A DNA stretch of 64,000 nt from RHKX01 sp963820055. Its GTDB lineage: Bacteria; Actinomycetota; Thermoleophilia; Solirubrobacterales; 70-9. Made by a program: the position numbers and the translations under genes. The DNA lies in NCBI GenBank assembly GCA_963820055.1, contig CAWFYJ010000004.1, positions 434,001-498,000 of the forward strand, read 5' to 3'. This document shows positions 53,905-61,509 of the stretch, in pieces. The notes under the pieces are model-generated. The model did not search any database. It saw only the letters and a program-made list of their open reading frames with translations, and had not been told where the DNA came from. How positions within the stretch are numbered: position 1 is the stretch's first letter; the number at the start of each line of letters is the position of its first letter.

Positions 53905-54759
53905 TCAGCTGCGCCGCTTGCGCTTGCGCTTCTGCGGCGTGCCGCCGGTTCCGCTCTCGCCGGAGGCGTCCGCGTCGACCTCGGTCGCGCTGCCCTCGAA
54001 GTCGGCGGGCGCGGCGAGCTGGTCCTCGCGGGGCTCGGCATCACCGGGCTTGCCGGCCGTCGGCCACGGCACGGCCTTGCCGGCCTCCCAGGCGGGGGGC
54101 CGCGAGCCCGGCCAGAAGGCGCCGACGAGAAGGGCGACCAGGATCATGTAGCCGACCAGCATCAGGCTGCCGAAGAGGAGAGTGCCGATGCCGAGCGCCA
54201 TCCCGAGCGTTCCCCAGAAGCGCGTCATCAGGCCGGCCCGCATCGCCTGCAGCGCCATGTAGACGGTCGAGAAGGCGAGGCCAAGCGAGCCGGCGAGGCC
54301 GAAGCCGGTGCGGAGCTGGGTCGCGAACTGGTCGTAGAAGACGTTCTGGGCGACGTCGTTGTCGTTGATGTCGTAGTTGCCCGCCGGGTCGAGGAAGGCG
54401 TCCGCCGCGGACTTGAAGGCGAAGTAGGTGATGACCAGCGACAGCGCCAGGAGCACCGGTCCGGCGATGACGAGGCCGATCAGTCCCGGCCGGACGGTCT
54501 CGCTGCGGCTGCGGATCGACTTGAACAGCGACACGAGCGCCGGGATGAAGAGCAGGATCGCGATCGCCTGGAGGATCGACTGGATCAGCAGGTCGCTCTT
54601 GACCGAGTCGAACAGGCGCAGCTGCTCGGCCTGATCGGCGGCGTTGAAGTCCTTGGCGAAGCCGATCATCGCCACGATGAAGAGCAGGACGCCCGCGAGG
54701 GTCAGGATTCCTGCGGTCCGTCCGCCGCGGCGCTCGTCCTCGATCTGCTGGCTGGTCAT
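53905..54759 (-). CDS. Hypothetical polytopic membrane protein with basic C-terminus
   Basis: 284 aa from ATG 54759. Five or six membrane helices between residues 15 and 215 (TAGILTLAGVLLFIVAMIGFA, SILQAIAILLFIPALVSLF, GLIGLVIAGPVLLALSLVITYF and others), then an acidic disordered stretch and a basic end (QKRKRKRRS). No motif of known function is visible. Upstream is a divergent ACT-domain gene 90 nt away. Confidence 0.75.
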   Translation of the reverse strand: MTSQQIEDERRGGRTAGILTLAGVLLFIVAMIGFAKDFNAADQAEQLRLFDSVKSDLLIQSILQAIAILLFIPALVSLFKSIRSRSETVRPGLIGLVIAGPVLLALSLVITYFAFKSAADAFLDPAGNYDINDNDVAQNVFYDQFATQLRTGFGLAGSLGLAFSTVYMALQAMRAGLMTRFWGTLGMALGIGTLLFGSLMLVGYMILVALLVGAFWPGSRPPAWEAGKAVPWPTAGKPGDAEPREDQLAAPADFEGSATEVDADASGESGTGGTPQKRKRKRRS

Positions 54760-54837
54760 CTCCACGGCTGGCTGGGCTCCTCGGGCTGGTTCTTCCCGCG
54801 GGCGGGATCGCCGGGGATGCGGGCTGTCGGTGGCGCG

Positions 54838-54843
54838 TATCTT
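54838..54843 (+). promoter_or_regulatory. -10 element of the ACT-domain gene (leaderless)
   Basis: TATCTT ends 6 nt before the GTG start; no ribosome site is present. Confidence 0.45.
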
Positions 54844-54849
54844 AGGCCC

Positions 54850-55380
54850 GTGGGCCATTTCGCCGTCAGCGCCGTCGGACGCGACCGTCCCGGGATCGTC
54901 GCCGCGATCACCGCCGGGCTGCTCGCCGTCGACGGCAACATCGAGGACTCGCGGATGACGAATCTCGGCGGGCACTTCGCGGTGATGCTGCTCGTCTCGA
55001 CTCCGAGCGCCGATCGCGAGGCCGTCGCCGCCGCGCTCGCACCCGTCCGCGCCGACCTCGGGCTCGAGGCCCTCACCGTCGCGCCGGTCACCGTCGACGG
55101 CTCCAAGACGGCGACACCCGACCACGTGATCACGGTCTACGGCGCCGATCACCGCGGCATCGTCAACGCCGTCACAACCGGACTCGCGGCGGCGGGCGTC
55201 AACATCACCGACCTGCAGACGCGGGTCGGCGGCGGCAGCGCTGCGCCCGTCTACATGATGCTTCTCGAGGTCGACCTCGGCGAGCGCGACCGCGACGAGC
55301 TCGAGGGGCGCCTGCGGGAGATCGCGGCCGCCAACGATGTCGAGGTCGAGCTGCGCGCGCTCGAGGCCGAGGCTCTCTAG
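54850..55380 (+). CDS. Two-ACT-domain regulatory protein (GcvR-like)
   Basis: 176 aa from GTG 54850. First ACT domain: FAVSAVGRDRPGIVAAITAGLLAVDGNI; second: ITVYGADHRGIVNAVTTGLAAAGVNITDLQT. The G/ADRPGI-type turns bind amino acids in this fold. GcvR-like proteins modulate glycine cleavage or act as amino-acid sensors; the specific target here is unknown. Peptide deformylase follows 22 nt downstream. Confidence 0.85.
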   Translation: MGHFAVSAVGRDRPGIVAAITAGLLAVDGNIEDSRMTNLGGHFAVMLLVSTPSADREAVAAALAPVRADLGLEALTVAPVTVDGSKTATPDHVITVYGADHRGIVNAVTTGLAAAGVNITDLQTRVGGGSAAPVYMMLLEVDLGERDRDELEGRLREIAAANDVEVELRALEAEAL

Positions 55381-55402
55381 CCGCTCCCTGCGGCGGCGCC
55401 TG

Positions 55403-55924
55403 ATGCCGGCTCGCGACGTCCTTCTCTATCCCGATCCGCGGCTCAAGCAGGTCGCGACGCACGCCCAGTCCGGCGAGGCGGAGCGGGTTGCGGCCGACCT
55501 CGTTGACACGATGGAGGAGCTCGGCCACTGCGTCGGCATCGCGGCTCCCCAACTCGGCGAGCTGACCCGCGTCGCGGTCGTGGACGTCCGCGGCCACCGC
55601 AAGGCCGACACCGACAACGGCCGGCTCGTCCTCGTCAACCCGCGCATCGTCTCGGCCGAGGGCGCCGAGGTCGGTCGCGAGGGGTGCCTCTCGATCCCCG
55701 ACCTGACGGCCAACGTCCGCCGGGCGACGGCGATCGTCGTCGAGCACGCAGGCGGTACGTTCGAGAGCGCCGGCTTCGAGGCGCGTTGCGTCCAGCACGA
55801 GATCGACCACCTCGACGGAATCCTCTTCCTCGACCGCGTCGCGTCGCTGGTCGACGACGTCTTCCGGCGGAAGAACTACTCGGGCACGGGCGGCGGAGCG
55901 GGCAGCTCCGCGTCCTCTTCGTAG
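55403..55924 (+). CDS. def: Peptide deformylase
   Basis: 173 aa metalloenzyme removing the formyl group from nascent Met. Three signature motifs: CVGIAAPQLGE (GxGxAAPQ, with one Gly changed), EGCLSIP (metal Cys) and QHEIDHLDGILFLDR (two His and catalytic Glu). Start ATG 55403. The C-terminal tail is Gly/Ser-rich, and its last 49 bases overlap a convergent small gene. Confidence 0.95.
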   Translation: MPARDVLLYPDPRLKQVATHAQSGEAERVAADLVDTMEELGHCVGIAAPQLGELTRVAVVDVRGHRKADTDNGRLVLVNPRIVSAEGAEVGREGCLSIPDLTANVRRATAIVVEHAGGTFESAGFEARCVQHEIDHLDGILFLDRVASLVDDVFRRKNYSGTGGGAGSSASSS

Positions 55925-56112
55925 CCGGGCTCGCCCGGCAATGCCACCTGTCCGCCGGGGCGGATCGGGTAGTACTCGTTGTCGCTCGGCTCGACGATCC
56001 GGCTGATCCGGTCGCCGAAGCCCAGCACGAGGTCGAGGAATGGCGCGGCGACGCCGATCAGCGCCTCGACGCGGTCGCGGTTGGCGATCTGTCCTGGGGT
56101 CATGTGCGCCAT
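55876..56112 (-). CDS. Small hypothetical protein
   Basis: 78 aa from ATG 56112. Soluble, no recognised domain: MTPGQIANRDRVEALIGVAAPFLDLVLGFGDRISRI, then NEYYPIRPGGQVALPGEPGYEED and a Pro-rich end. Codon usage is good on this strand. The 3' end overlaps the deformylase gene by 49 bases, where the tails of both proteins are low complexity. Confidence 0.6.
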   Translation of the reverse strand: MAHMTPGQIANRDRVEALIGVAAPFLDLVLGFGDRISRIVEPSDNEYYPIRPGGQVALPGEPGYEEDAELPAPPPVPE

Positions 56113-56168
56113 GGGAGCGCCCCAAGTTAGCCAACCGGGGGCGCCTCCGCGAGCCCGGCAGAGGCCAA

Positions 56169-56174
56169 TAGCAT
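56169..56174 (+). promoter_or_regulatory. -10 element of the reductase gene at 56183 (leaderless)
   Basis: TAGCAT ends 8 nt before the ATG; no ribosome site is visible. Confidence 0.45.
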
Positions 56175-56182
56175 TGCCGGTC

Positions 56183-57307
56183 ATGGAATCGACGACCACC
56201 AGCGGGCGGCGCGAGATCGTCATCTACGGCGCCAGCGGCTACACGGGCAAGCTGATCGCGGCCGAGCTGACGAAGCGCGGCGCGGCGATCGTCCTCGCAG
56301 GGCGCAGCCGCGACAAGCTCGAAGCGGTGGCCGCAGGGCTCGACCCCGGGGCCGAGGCCCGGGTCGTGGCGGTGGCGCTCGACGACCGCGCAGGCCTACG
56401 CGACCTGATCGCGCCGGCAGCGGTCGTCGTCGGCTGCGCGGGGCCGTTCACGCTGCACGGAACGCCCGTGATCGAGGCCGCAGCCGAGACCGGCACCCAC
56501 TACCTCGACACGACCGGCGAGCAGCCCTTCATCCGCGACTCGTTCGATCGCTGGGGAGCGGCGGCGGCCGGATCCGGCGCCACCCTCGTCAGCGGCTTCG
56601 GCTTCGACTACGTCCCCGGCGACATGCTCGCCGCCGTCACGGCCGCGGGCCTCGGCCCGATCGAGGAGCTGACGCTCGCCTACCACGTCAACGACCTCGG
56701 AACGACCCGCGGAACCACCCTCTCGGCGCTGGAGATGATCAAGGGTGGGGACGTCGAGTGGCGTGACGGCGCCTACGTCCCCGCCTCGCTGCGCGCCGGG
56801 CGCGGGCGCTTCGGCTTCCCGGCGCCGATCGGCGTCCAGCGCGTCGGCCGCTACCCGTCCGGTGAGCAGATCACGGTGCCTCGCCACGTCGAGGTCGCCT
56901 CGGTGCGGACGGTCATCGACCTGCGCGGGCTGATCGGCGCCGAGCTCGGCCCCGTCGCCGCGCCGCTGATGACCGCGAGCGGCTACGCGATGCGGACGCC
57001 CTTGCGAGCGGCCGCAGCGAAGCTCGTCGCGCGGCTCCCCGAGGGCCCCTCCGAGGCGGCACGCGAGAAGGCCGAGTACACGCTCGTCTGCGAGGCCCGG
57101 ACGCGGACGGGCACCCGGACCGGCGTCCTCCGCGGCAGCGACGTCTACGGCATCACGGCGCGGATCATCGCCGAGGGCGCGACGCGGATGCTCGATCCTG
57201 GGTACGACCGCGCGGGAGCCCTGGCGCCGTCGCAGGCGTTCGACCCTGACGAGTTCCTCGCCGCGCTCGGGCCGTTCGGGATCAGCACCGAGATCGAGCC
57301 GATCTGA
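56183..57307 (+). CDS. Saccharopine dehydrogenase-like/trans-acting enoyl reductase family protein
   Basis: 374 aa. NAD(P)-binding Rossmann start EIVIYGASGYTGKLIAAEL, followed by GRSRDKLEAVAA and VVGCAGPFTLHGTPVIEAAAETGTHYLDTTGE, the pattern of the saccharopine dehydrogenase NADP-binding family that includes mycobacterial trans-acting enoyl reductases. Lysine biosynthesis genes are absent, so a lipid or hydrophobic-substrate reductase is more likely. Probably leaderless. The zinc-ribbon gene follows after 8 nt. Confidence 0.86.
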   Translation: MESTTTSGRREIVIYGASGYTGKLIAAELTKRGAAIVLAGRSRDKLEAVAAGLDPGAEARVVAVALDDRAGLRDLIAPAAVVVGCAGPFTLHGTPVIEAAAETGTHYLDTTGEQPFIRDSFDRWGAAAAGSGATLVSGFGFDYVPGDMLAAVTAAGLGPIEELTLAYHVNDLGTTRGTTLSALEMIKGGDVEWRDGAYVPASLRAGRGRFGFPAPIGVQRVGRYPSGEQITVPRHVEVASVRTVIDLRGLIGAELGPVAAPLMTASGYAMRTPLRAAAAKLVARLPEGPSEAAREKAEYTLVCEARTRTGTRTGVLRGSDVYGITARIIAEGATRMLDPGYDRAGALAPSQAFDPDEFLAALGPFGISTEIEPI

Positions 57308-57315
57308 GGACGAGG

Positions 57316-57966
57316 ATGGCCGGCCGTCACGAGCAGAAGGACGCCCACTACCCGTGCCCGGCGTGCGGGGCGACACTCTTCGGCTGGACCGCCGCTCACG
57401 ACCCCCTCGACCGCGGCAAGAAGATCGTTCTCGACCGCTGCGAGAACTGCGGCCTCGCGGTGACGCGAGAGCGCCGGCCGCCGGACGCCGACGCCGAGAT
57501 CCATCAGCTGATCGAGGGCAACGACGGCGGGGCGGTCGAGATCGTGGCGCCGAACCGCCGCAGCTTCCAGGGCAGCCTCGGCGGCGCCCAATGGGCCGGG
57601 CTCGAGCCCGAGCTGCGTCGCCTCCACCTGACCCCCGAGGCGCTGCGCCTGCTGCTCGCCAAGCAGGGCCTCGAGCTGACCGACGTCGGCACCCCGTTCC
57701 GGAACCGCTCCTTCAAGTTGATGTGGCAGACCGTTGTCAACGCCTTCACCTACCGCGACAACTTCGCCCGCAATGCCCGCGCCGGCAGCATCCCGCCGCG
57801 GACGGGCGGCCGCGAGCAGTTCCTCTACTGGCTCGACTGGACCGTGACGGTCCTCGTGGCCGTCCCAGCGGCGATGTTCGCGCTGCCGTTGGAGCTGCTC
57901 GGCACGGTCTTCGCCCGCGGCGGCATCCTCACGGCGACCGCCCAGCCGGTCGGCCGCGACGACTGA
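57316..57966 (+). CDS. Zinc-ribbon protein with methyltransferase-like C-terminal segment and a membrane helix
   Basis: 216 aa. An N-terminal zinc ribbon, CPACG (residues 14-18) with CENCG (about 42-46), is followed by a region resembling the tail of class I methyltransferases (LHLTPEALRLLLAKQGLELTDVG). A hydrophobic helix at about 175-197 (WTVTVLVAVPAAMFALPLELLG) comes next. The SAM-binding Rossmann core expected between them is missing. Possibly a degenerate, non-catalytic relative. Function unknown. Confidence 0.7.
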   Translation: MAGRHEQKDAHYPCPACGATLFGWTAAHDPLDRGKKIVLDRCENCGLAVTRERRPPDADAEIHQLIEGNDGGAVEIVAPNRRSFQGSLGGAQWAGLEPELRRLHLTPEALRLLLAKQGLELTDVGTPFRNRSFKLMWQTVVNAFTYRDNFARNARAGSIPPRTGGREQFLYWLDWTVTVLVAVPAAMFALPLELLGTVFARGGILTATAQPVGRDD

Positions 57967-57994
57967 CGGAGACCGCGGCGGCGTCGCGCCGAGG

Positions 57995-59377
57995 TCAGGT
58001 TGCGGCGGCGGGAGTCGTCGCGGCGGCGGGCGCCTCGCCCCCGGCTTCCTCACGCGCGGCGCTGCGCAGCGTGACGATGTGGGCGACGACGACGGCGACG
58101 ACGATCAGCGGGGCCGAGCCCGCTCCGGCGCTCGCCGTCAGCAGGGTGCCGAGCACGATCGCGGAGAGGGGCAGGCCGAGGACGCAGACGACTGCGGCCG
58201 ACATGCAGACCGCGACTGCGGGCGTCGTCGACATGCCGGGCAGCCCGGCGGCCATGATCCCGGCCGCCGCGCCGAGGAACAGAGCGGGGAAGGTCGGGCC
58301 GCCGCGGAAGCTGCCGATCGAGAGGCCGTAGCCGAGCCCTTTGCAGAGCAGGAGCGCGGCGAGCGTGCCGATCGAGAGCGTGTCGGCCTTTTCGACGAGG
58401 GCGGGAAGCGCGTCCTGGCCCGACAGGAGAACGGCCATCGGGCTCTCGTCGGTGATCTGCCCGAAGGCGAAGGCGAGGAGGGCGACGACGACGCCGATTA
58501 TCGGCAGGACGACAATCGGGCGCGGTGCCGAGCGGCGCTCGGCCTCGAGGCCGATGCGGTGGATCACCTGGACGACGACGGCGACGGCGACGGCGAGCGC
58601 GATCGCCCATGCGAACTCGGCAACGGTCGGCGTGTCGAACTTGGGCAAGTCGAGGGCCCCGAGGGCGTAGGCGCTCGTGGACAGGCCGCTGACCGAGCCG
58701 ATGCCGATCGAGACGAGGCTGCCGATGCCCGCTGCGAGCAGGCCGGGAAGGACGACGAGGCGGAGGCGGGTGCCCCCGAGGCCGACCGCCTCGATGAGGA
58801 TGACCGCGGCGATGATCGGCGACTCGAAGATGAACGAGAGCGCCGCGAAGCTGCCGGCGGCCCCGACGATCATCAACGCCTGCGGAGGTACCTCCCGCCT
58901 CGACAGACGGACAGTCAGGACGGCGAGGCCGGAGCCGAGCGCGATCAGCGGACCCTCGGGACCGAGGACGAGCCCGAGTCCGATCGTCGCGCCGCCGGCG
59001 ATCAGGACGCCGATCAGCTCACGTCCTCCCGGAGCCCCGCTGCCGGATCCGAGACCGTGGACGGGGACGTGGCCGCCGCGGCCCGGGAAGCGGTCGATGG
59101 CCCAGCCGACGATCAGGCCGGCGAAGGCGAGGACGATGACCAGGTACCACCCGGGCGGCTCGTCGTAGCCGAGGTCGTCCGGGACGTGGTCGAAGAGGAG
59201 CCGCTGGAGCTGGAACGTGCCCTCGAGGAAGCCCCAGGCGGCGAAGGAGACGACGACGCCGACGATCGCGGCGAGGACGAGGAGCGCGGCGTACTGCCGG
59301 CTCCGCATCAGCGCGTCGGCCTCCTCCTTCGTCGGCTCGGCCGGCACGTCTCCCGAATTGGCTCCCTCGTCACCCAT
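57995..59377 (-). CDS. CLC-family chloride channel or H+/Cl- antiporter
   Basis: 460 aa from ATG 59377. CLC motifs: GSGSGAPGG (GSGIP position), GPEGPLIALGSGL (GxEGP with the gating Glu), and GSFRGGPTFPALFLGA (GxFxP). The inner Glu near FIFESPIIAAVILIEAVG may correspond to the proton Glu of antiporters, so exchange is possible. Many hydrophobic segments and an Ala/Pro-rich C-terminus; no CBS domains. Divergent from the 88-aa gene. Confidence 0.9.
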   Translation of the reverse strand: MGDEGANSGDVPAEPTKEEADALMRSRQYAALLVLAAIVGVVVSFAAWGFLEGTFQLQRLLFDHVPDDLGYDEPPGWYLVIVLAFAGLIVGWAIDRFPGRGGHVPVHGLGSGSGAPGGRELIGVLIAGGATIGLGLVLGPEGPLIALGSGLAVLTVRLSRREVPPQALMIVGAAGSFAALSFIFESPIIAAVILIEAVGLGGTRLRLVVLPGLLAAGIGSLVSIGIGSVSGLSTSAYALGALDLPKFDTPTVAEFAWAIALAVAVAVVVQVIHRIGLEAERRSAPRPIVVLPIIGVVVALLAFAFGQITDESPMAVLLSGQDALPALVEKADTLSIGTLAALLLCKGLGYGLSIGSFRGGPTFPALFLGAAAGIMAAGLPGMSTTPAVAVCMSAAVVCVLGLPLSAIVLGTLLTASAGAGSAPLIVVAVVVAHIVTLRSAAREEAGGEAPAAATTPAAAT

Positions 59378-59452
59378 GGCAGTCGACAGTAAATTGCATT
59401 CGCGATCCCCACATCGTCCTGATCGGATGATGGGCCGAATCGCACGACCGCC

Positions 59453-59458
59453 TATCCT
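59453..59458 (+). promoter_or_regulatory. -10 element of the 88-aa gene (leaderless)
   Basis: TATCCT ends 7 nt before ATG 59466. Confidence 0.45.
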
Positions 59459-59465
59459 GTCCTCC

Positions 59466-59732
59466 ATGGAAGGCGGATTCGGAATGTTCGGCGACCCCGA
59501 CGACCTGCAGGCCCGCCTCGGCGAGCTCGCCGAATCGATGCAGGGCGCCCAGAAGGTCGCCTTCGCCGATCAGGCCATCCAGCTCGCCGTCACCATGACC
59601 GTCGCCGCCATCAACCAGGTCGAGCTCAGCGGCACCTCCGACGAGCAGGCCACCCAGGTCCGCGACGTCATCCGGATGATCTTCCCCGAGGCGGTCACGC
59701 TCGTCTCGGAAGCGCGCCAGGGGTTGAGCTAG
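59466..59732 (+). CDS. Small hypothetical protein (88 aa)
   Basis: Gly/Met-rich start (MEGGFGMFGDPDDL), then amphipathic helices LQARLGELAESMQGAQKVAF and QATQVRDVIRMIFPEAVTLV. No family recognised. Good codon usage and a -10 box just upstream support expression. A very strong hairpin follows 18 nt after the stop. Confidence 0.7.
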   Translation: MEGGFGMFGDPDDLQARLGELAESMQGAQKVAFADQAIQLAVTMTVAAINQVELSGTSDEQATQVRDVIRMIFPEAVTLVSEARQGLS

Positions 59733-59750
59733 GTCTGTCGGTGGCTGGCG

Positions 59751-59816
59751 GCCGGGCGGCATTGCCACCGGCCTCCGGCTCTTCGGAGTTCGGCCGGCGG
59801 CAACGCCGCCCGGCCT
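59751..59816. terminator. Large hairpin after the 88-aa gene
   Basis: Arms 59751-59774 and 59793-59816 are complementary over 24 positions with two mismatches. These are A-C on the plus strand and G-U wobble pairs on the minus-strand RNA, so the minus transcript forms an unbroken stem. Inner CTCCG/CGGAG extends it. Likely a bidirectional or minus-strand terminator. Confidence 0.65.
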
Positions 59817-59903
59817 TAGTTCAGCGTTGGTTCTGACGGACCGACGCGACCCTCCAAGTCCAAGCAAGCGAGCGGGTGGGTGGGTGGGTGTGGGTGCTCG
59901 GTC

Positions 59904-59946
59904 GTGGGCGGATTTCCTCTGATAATCAGAGGTTTTCCGCCCACGA
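59904..59946. repeat. Nested palindrome, convergent-gap element 3
   Basis: Outer stem CGTGGGCGGA/TCCGCCCACG (59904-59913, 59937-59946; an additional T-A pair extends it), 3-nt internal loops TTT and TTT, inner stem CCTCTGA/TCAGAGG (59917-59923, 59927-59933), loop TAA. Same plan as elements 1 and 2, unrelated sequence. Confidence 0.6.
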
Positions 59947-59961
59947 GGATCGTCTTCGGCC

Positions 59962-59990
59962 GAATTCGGCACCGGACGTACCGAATTCGC
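59962..59990. repeat. Second palindrome of element 3
   Basis: CGAATTCGG/CCGAATTCG (59962-59970, 59982-59990) separated by 11 nt; each arm contains its own CGAATTCG palindrome. It lies 15 nt after the nested palindrome, comparable with the 13 nt between the two palindromes of element 2. Confidence 0.5.
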
Positions 59991-60032
59991 CCAACGAACG
60001 GCTTCGAGCCCGGCCAAACAGCCGCCGGCGGC

Positions 60033-60044
60033 CCCTCACTGCCT
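60033..60044 (-). repeat. CACTGCC motif of element 3
   Basis: CCCCTCACTGCC, 43 nt before the DUF2277 3' end, same orientation as at 29106 and 32754. Confidence 0.4.
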
Positions 60045-60087
60045 TTTTCGCCTAGCCGCAAGCCGCCGGCAGCGGTCCGCCCGGAAC

Positions 60088-60357
<270 letters not shown>

Positions 60358-60390
60358 GGCCCCGATCCTACGGAGGACCGGCGCGCAGGT

Positions 60391-61509
60391 CTAGCCGACG
60401 AGGCCGGCGCGGCGGAGCGCCTCGAGGGCCGCGTCGCCCGTCTCGGCGACCTGCTGGCGGGCGACCCACTCGACGAGCTCGGGGAGGCCTTGCTCGAGCT
60501 CCGTCTTCGCCTCGAAGCCGAGGAGCTCGCGGGCGCGGGACGTGTCGGCGAAGCAGTGGCGGATGTCGCCGGCTCGGAACTCGCCGGTGATCTCGGGCTC
60601 GAGCTCCGGGGCGAGGAGGCCGCAGAGCTCAGCCGCCAGCTCACCGATCTCGATCCGGCGCCCGGTGGCGACGTTGAAGGCGTGGCCGGGCGCATCGGGG
60701 GCGTCCATGGCAGCGCGTGTCGCGGCGACGATGTCGGAGACGTGGACGAGGTCGCGGATCTGGCGGCCGTCTTCGAAGACGCGGGGGGCGTTGCCGCCGA
60801 GCAGCCGCGAGGAGAAGATCGCCGCGACGCCCGTGTAGGGGTTGGCGAGAGCCTGGCGCGGGCCGTAGACGTTCAGGTAGCGCAGGGCGACCGCCTCGAA
60901 GCCGTAGGCGCCGCCGAGGACGAGCGCGAGCTCCTCGGTGTCGCGCTTACTGATCCCGTAGACGCTGATCGGCTGCAGCGGCTTGTCCTCGGTCAGCGGC
61001 ACCGGCTCGGTGGCACGGCCGCAGTGGGGACAGAGCGGCTCCCAGCGGCGTTCGCGGAGCTGATCGGTCGGGCGTACGCCGGGGGTGACGACGCCGTGCT
61101 CGCTGCAGCGGTAGGCGCCCTCGCCGTAGACGACCATCGACGAGGCGACGACGACCCGGCGGATCTCGTCGCGGCGTGCGATCACGCCCTCGAGCAGGGT
61201 CGCGGTGCCGCCCGCGTTCGAGTCGATCGCCTTGCGGACGTTGACCATCGACTCGCCGTTGCCGACGATCCCGCCGAGGTGGAAGACGCGATCGACGCCG
61301 TCGAGCGCAGCGGCGACGTCATCGGAGCTCCGCAGGTCGCCGACCCGCAGGTCGGCGGCGGGGTCGAGGTGGACGGGCGGCTGGCCGGAGGGGTGTGCGA
61401 GCGGGTCGAGGTTGTCGAGGATCCGCACCTCGTCCCCGCCGGAGAGCAGTGCGTCGACGAGGTGAGAGCCGATGAAGCCGGCGCCGCCGGTGACGAGGAC
61501 GCGGCTCAC
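60391..61509 (-). CDS. NAD-dependent nucleotide-sugar epimerase/dehydratase with Cys-rich insert
   Basis: 372 aa from GTG 61509, overlapping the GT-C stop. Extended SDR: VLVTGGAGFIGSHLVDAL (NAD loop), VVASSMVVYGEG and YGISKRDTEE (YxxxK). Between them, after YGEGAYRCSEHG, an insert carries CPHCGR, a likely zinc knuckle (Cys, His, Cys, Cys). Inserts of this type occur in a subgroup that includes dTDP-rhamnose 4-epimerase-type enzymes, but the sugar cannot be named. Located with membrane and family 2 glycosyltransferases, suggesting cell-surface glycan assembly. Confidence 0.87.
   Translation of the reverse strand: MSRVLVTGGAGFIGSHLVDALLSGGDEVRILDNLDPLAHPSGQPPVHLDPAADLRVGDLRSSDDVAAALDGVDRVFHLGGIVGNGESMVNVRKAIDSNAGGTATLLEGVIARRDEIRRVVVASSMVVYGEGAYRCSEHGVVTPGVRPTDQLRERRWEPLCPHCGRATEPVPLTEDKPLQPISVYGISKRDTEELALVLGGAYGFEAVALRYLNVYGPRQALANPYTGVAAIFSSRLLGGNAPRVFEDGRQIRDLVHVSDIVAATRAAMDAPDAPGHAFNVATGRRIEIGELAAELCGLLAPELEPEITGEFRAGDIRHCFADTSRARELLGFEAKTELEQGLPELVEWVARQQVAETGDAALEALRRAGLVG

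Larger units (their letters stand above)
59733..60087. other. 355-nt gap between convergent genes
   Basis: No coding sequence was found. The gap holds, in order, a 66-nt high-stability hairpin (59751-59816), a run of GGGT repeats (59876-59891), a nested palindrome (59904-59946), an inverted repeat around EcoRI-like GAATTC sites (59962-59990) and a CACTGCC motif (60033-60044). Confidence 0.8.

Noticed and set aside
57995..58610. Additional genes in the CLC region
   Set aside because: Alternative frames here are Arg- or Asp-rich shadows of the channel gene.
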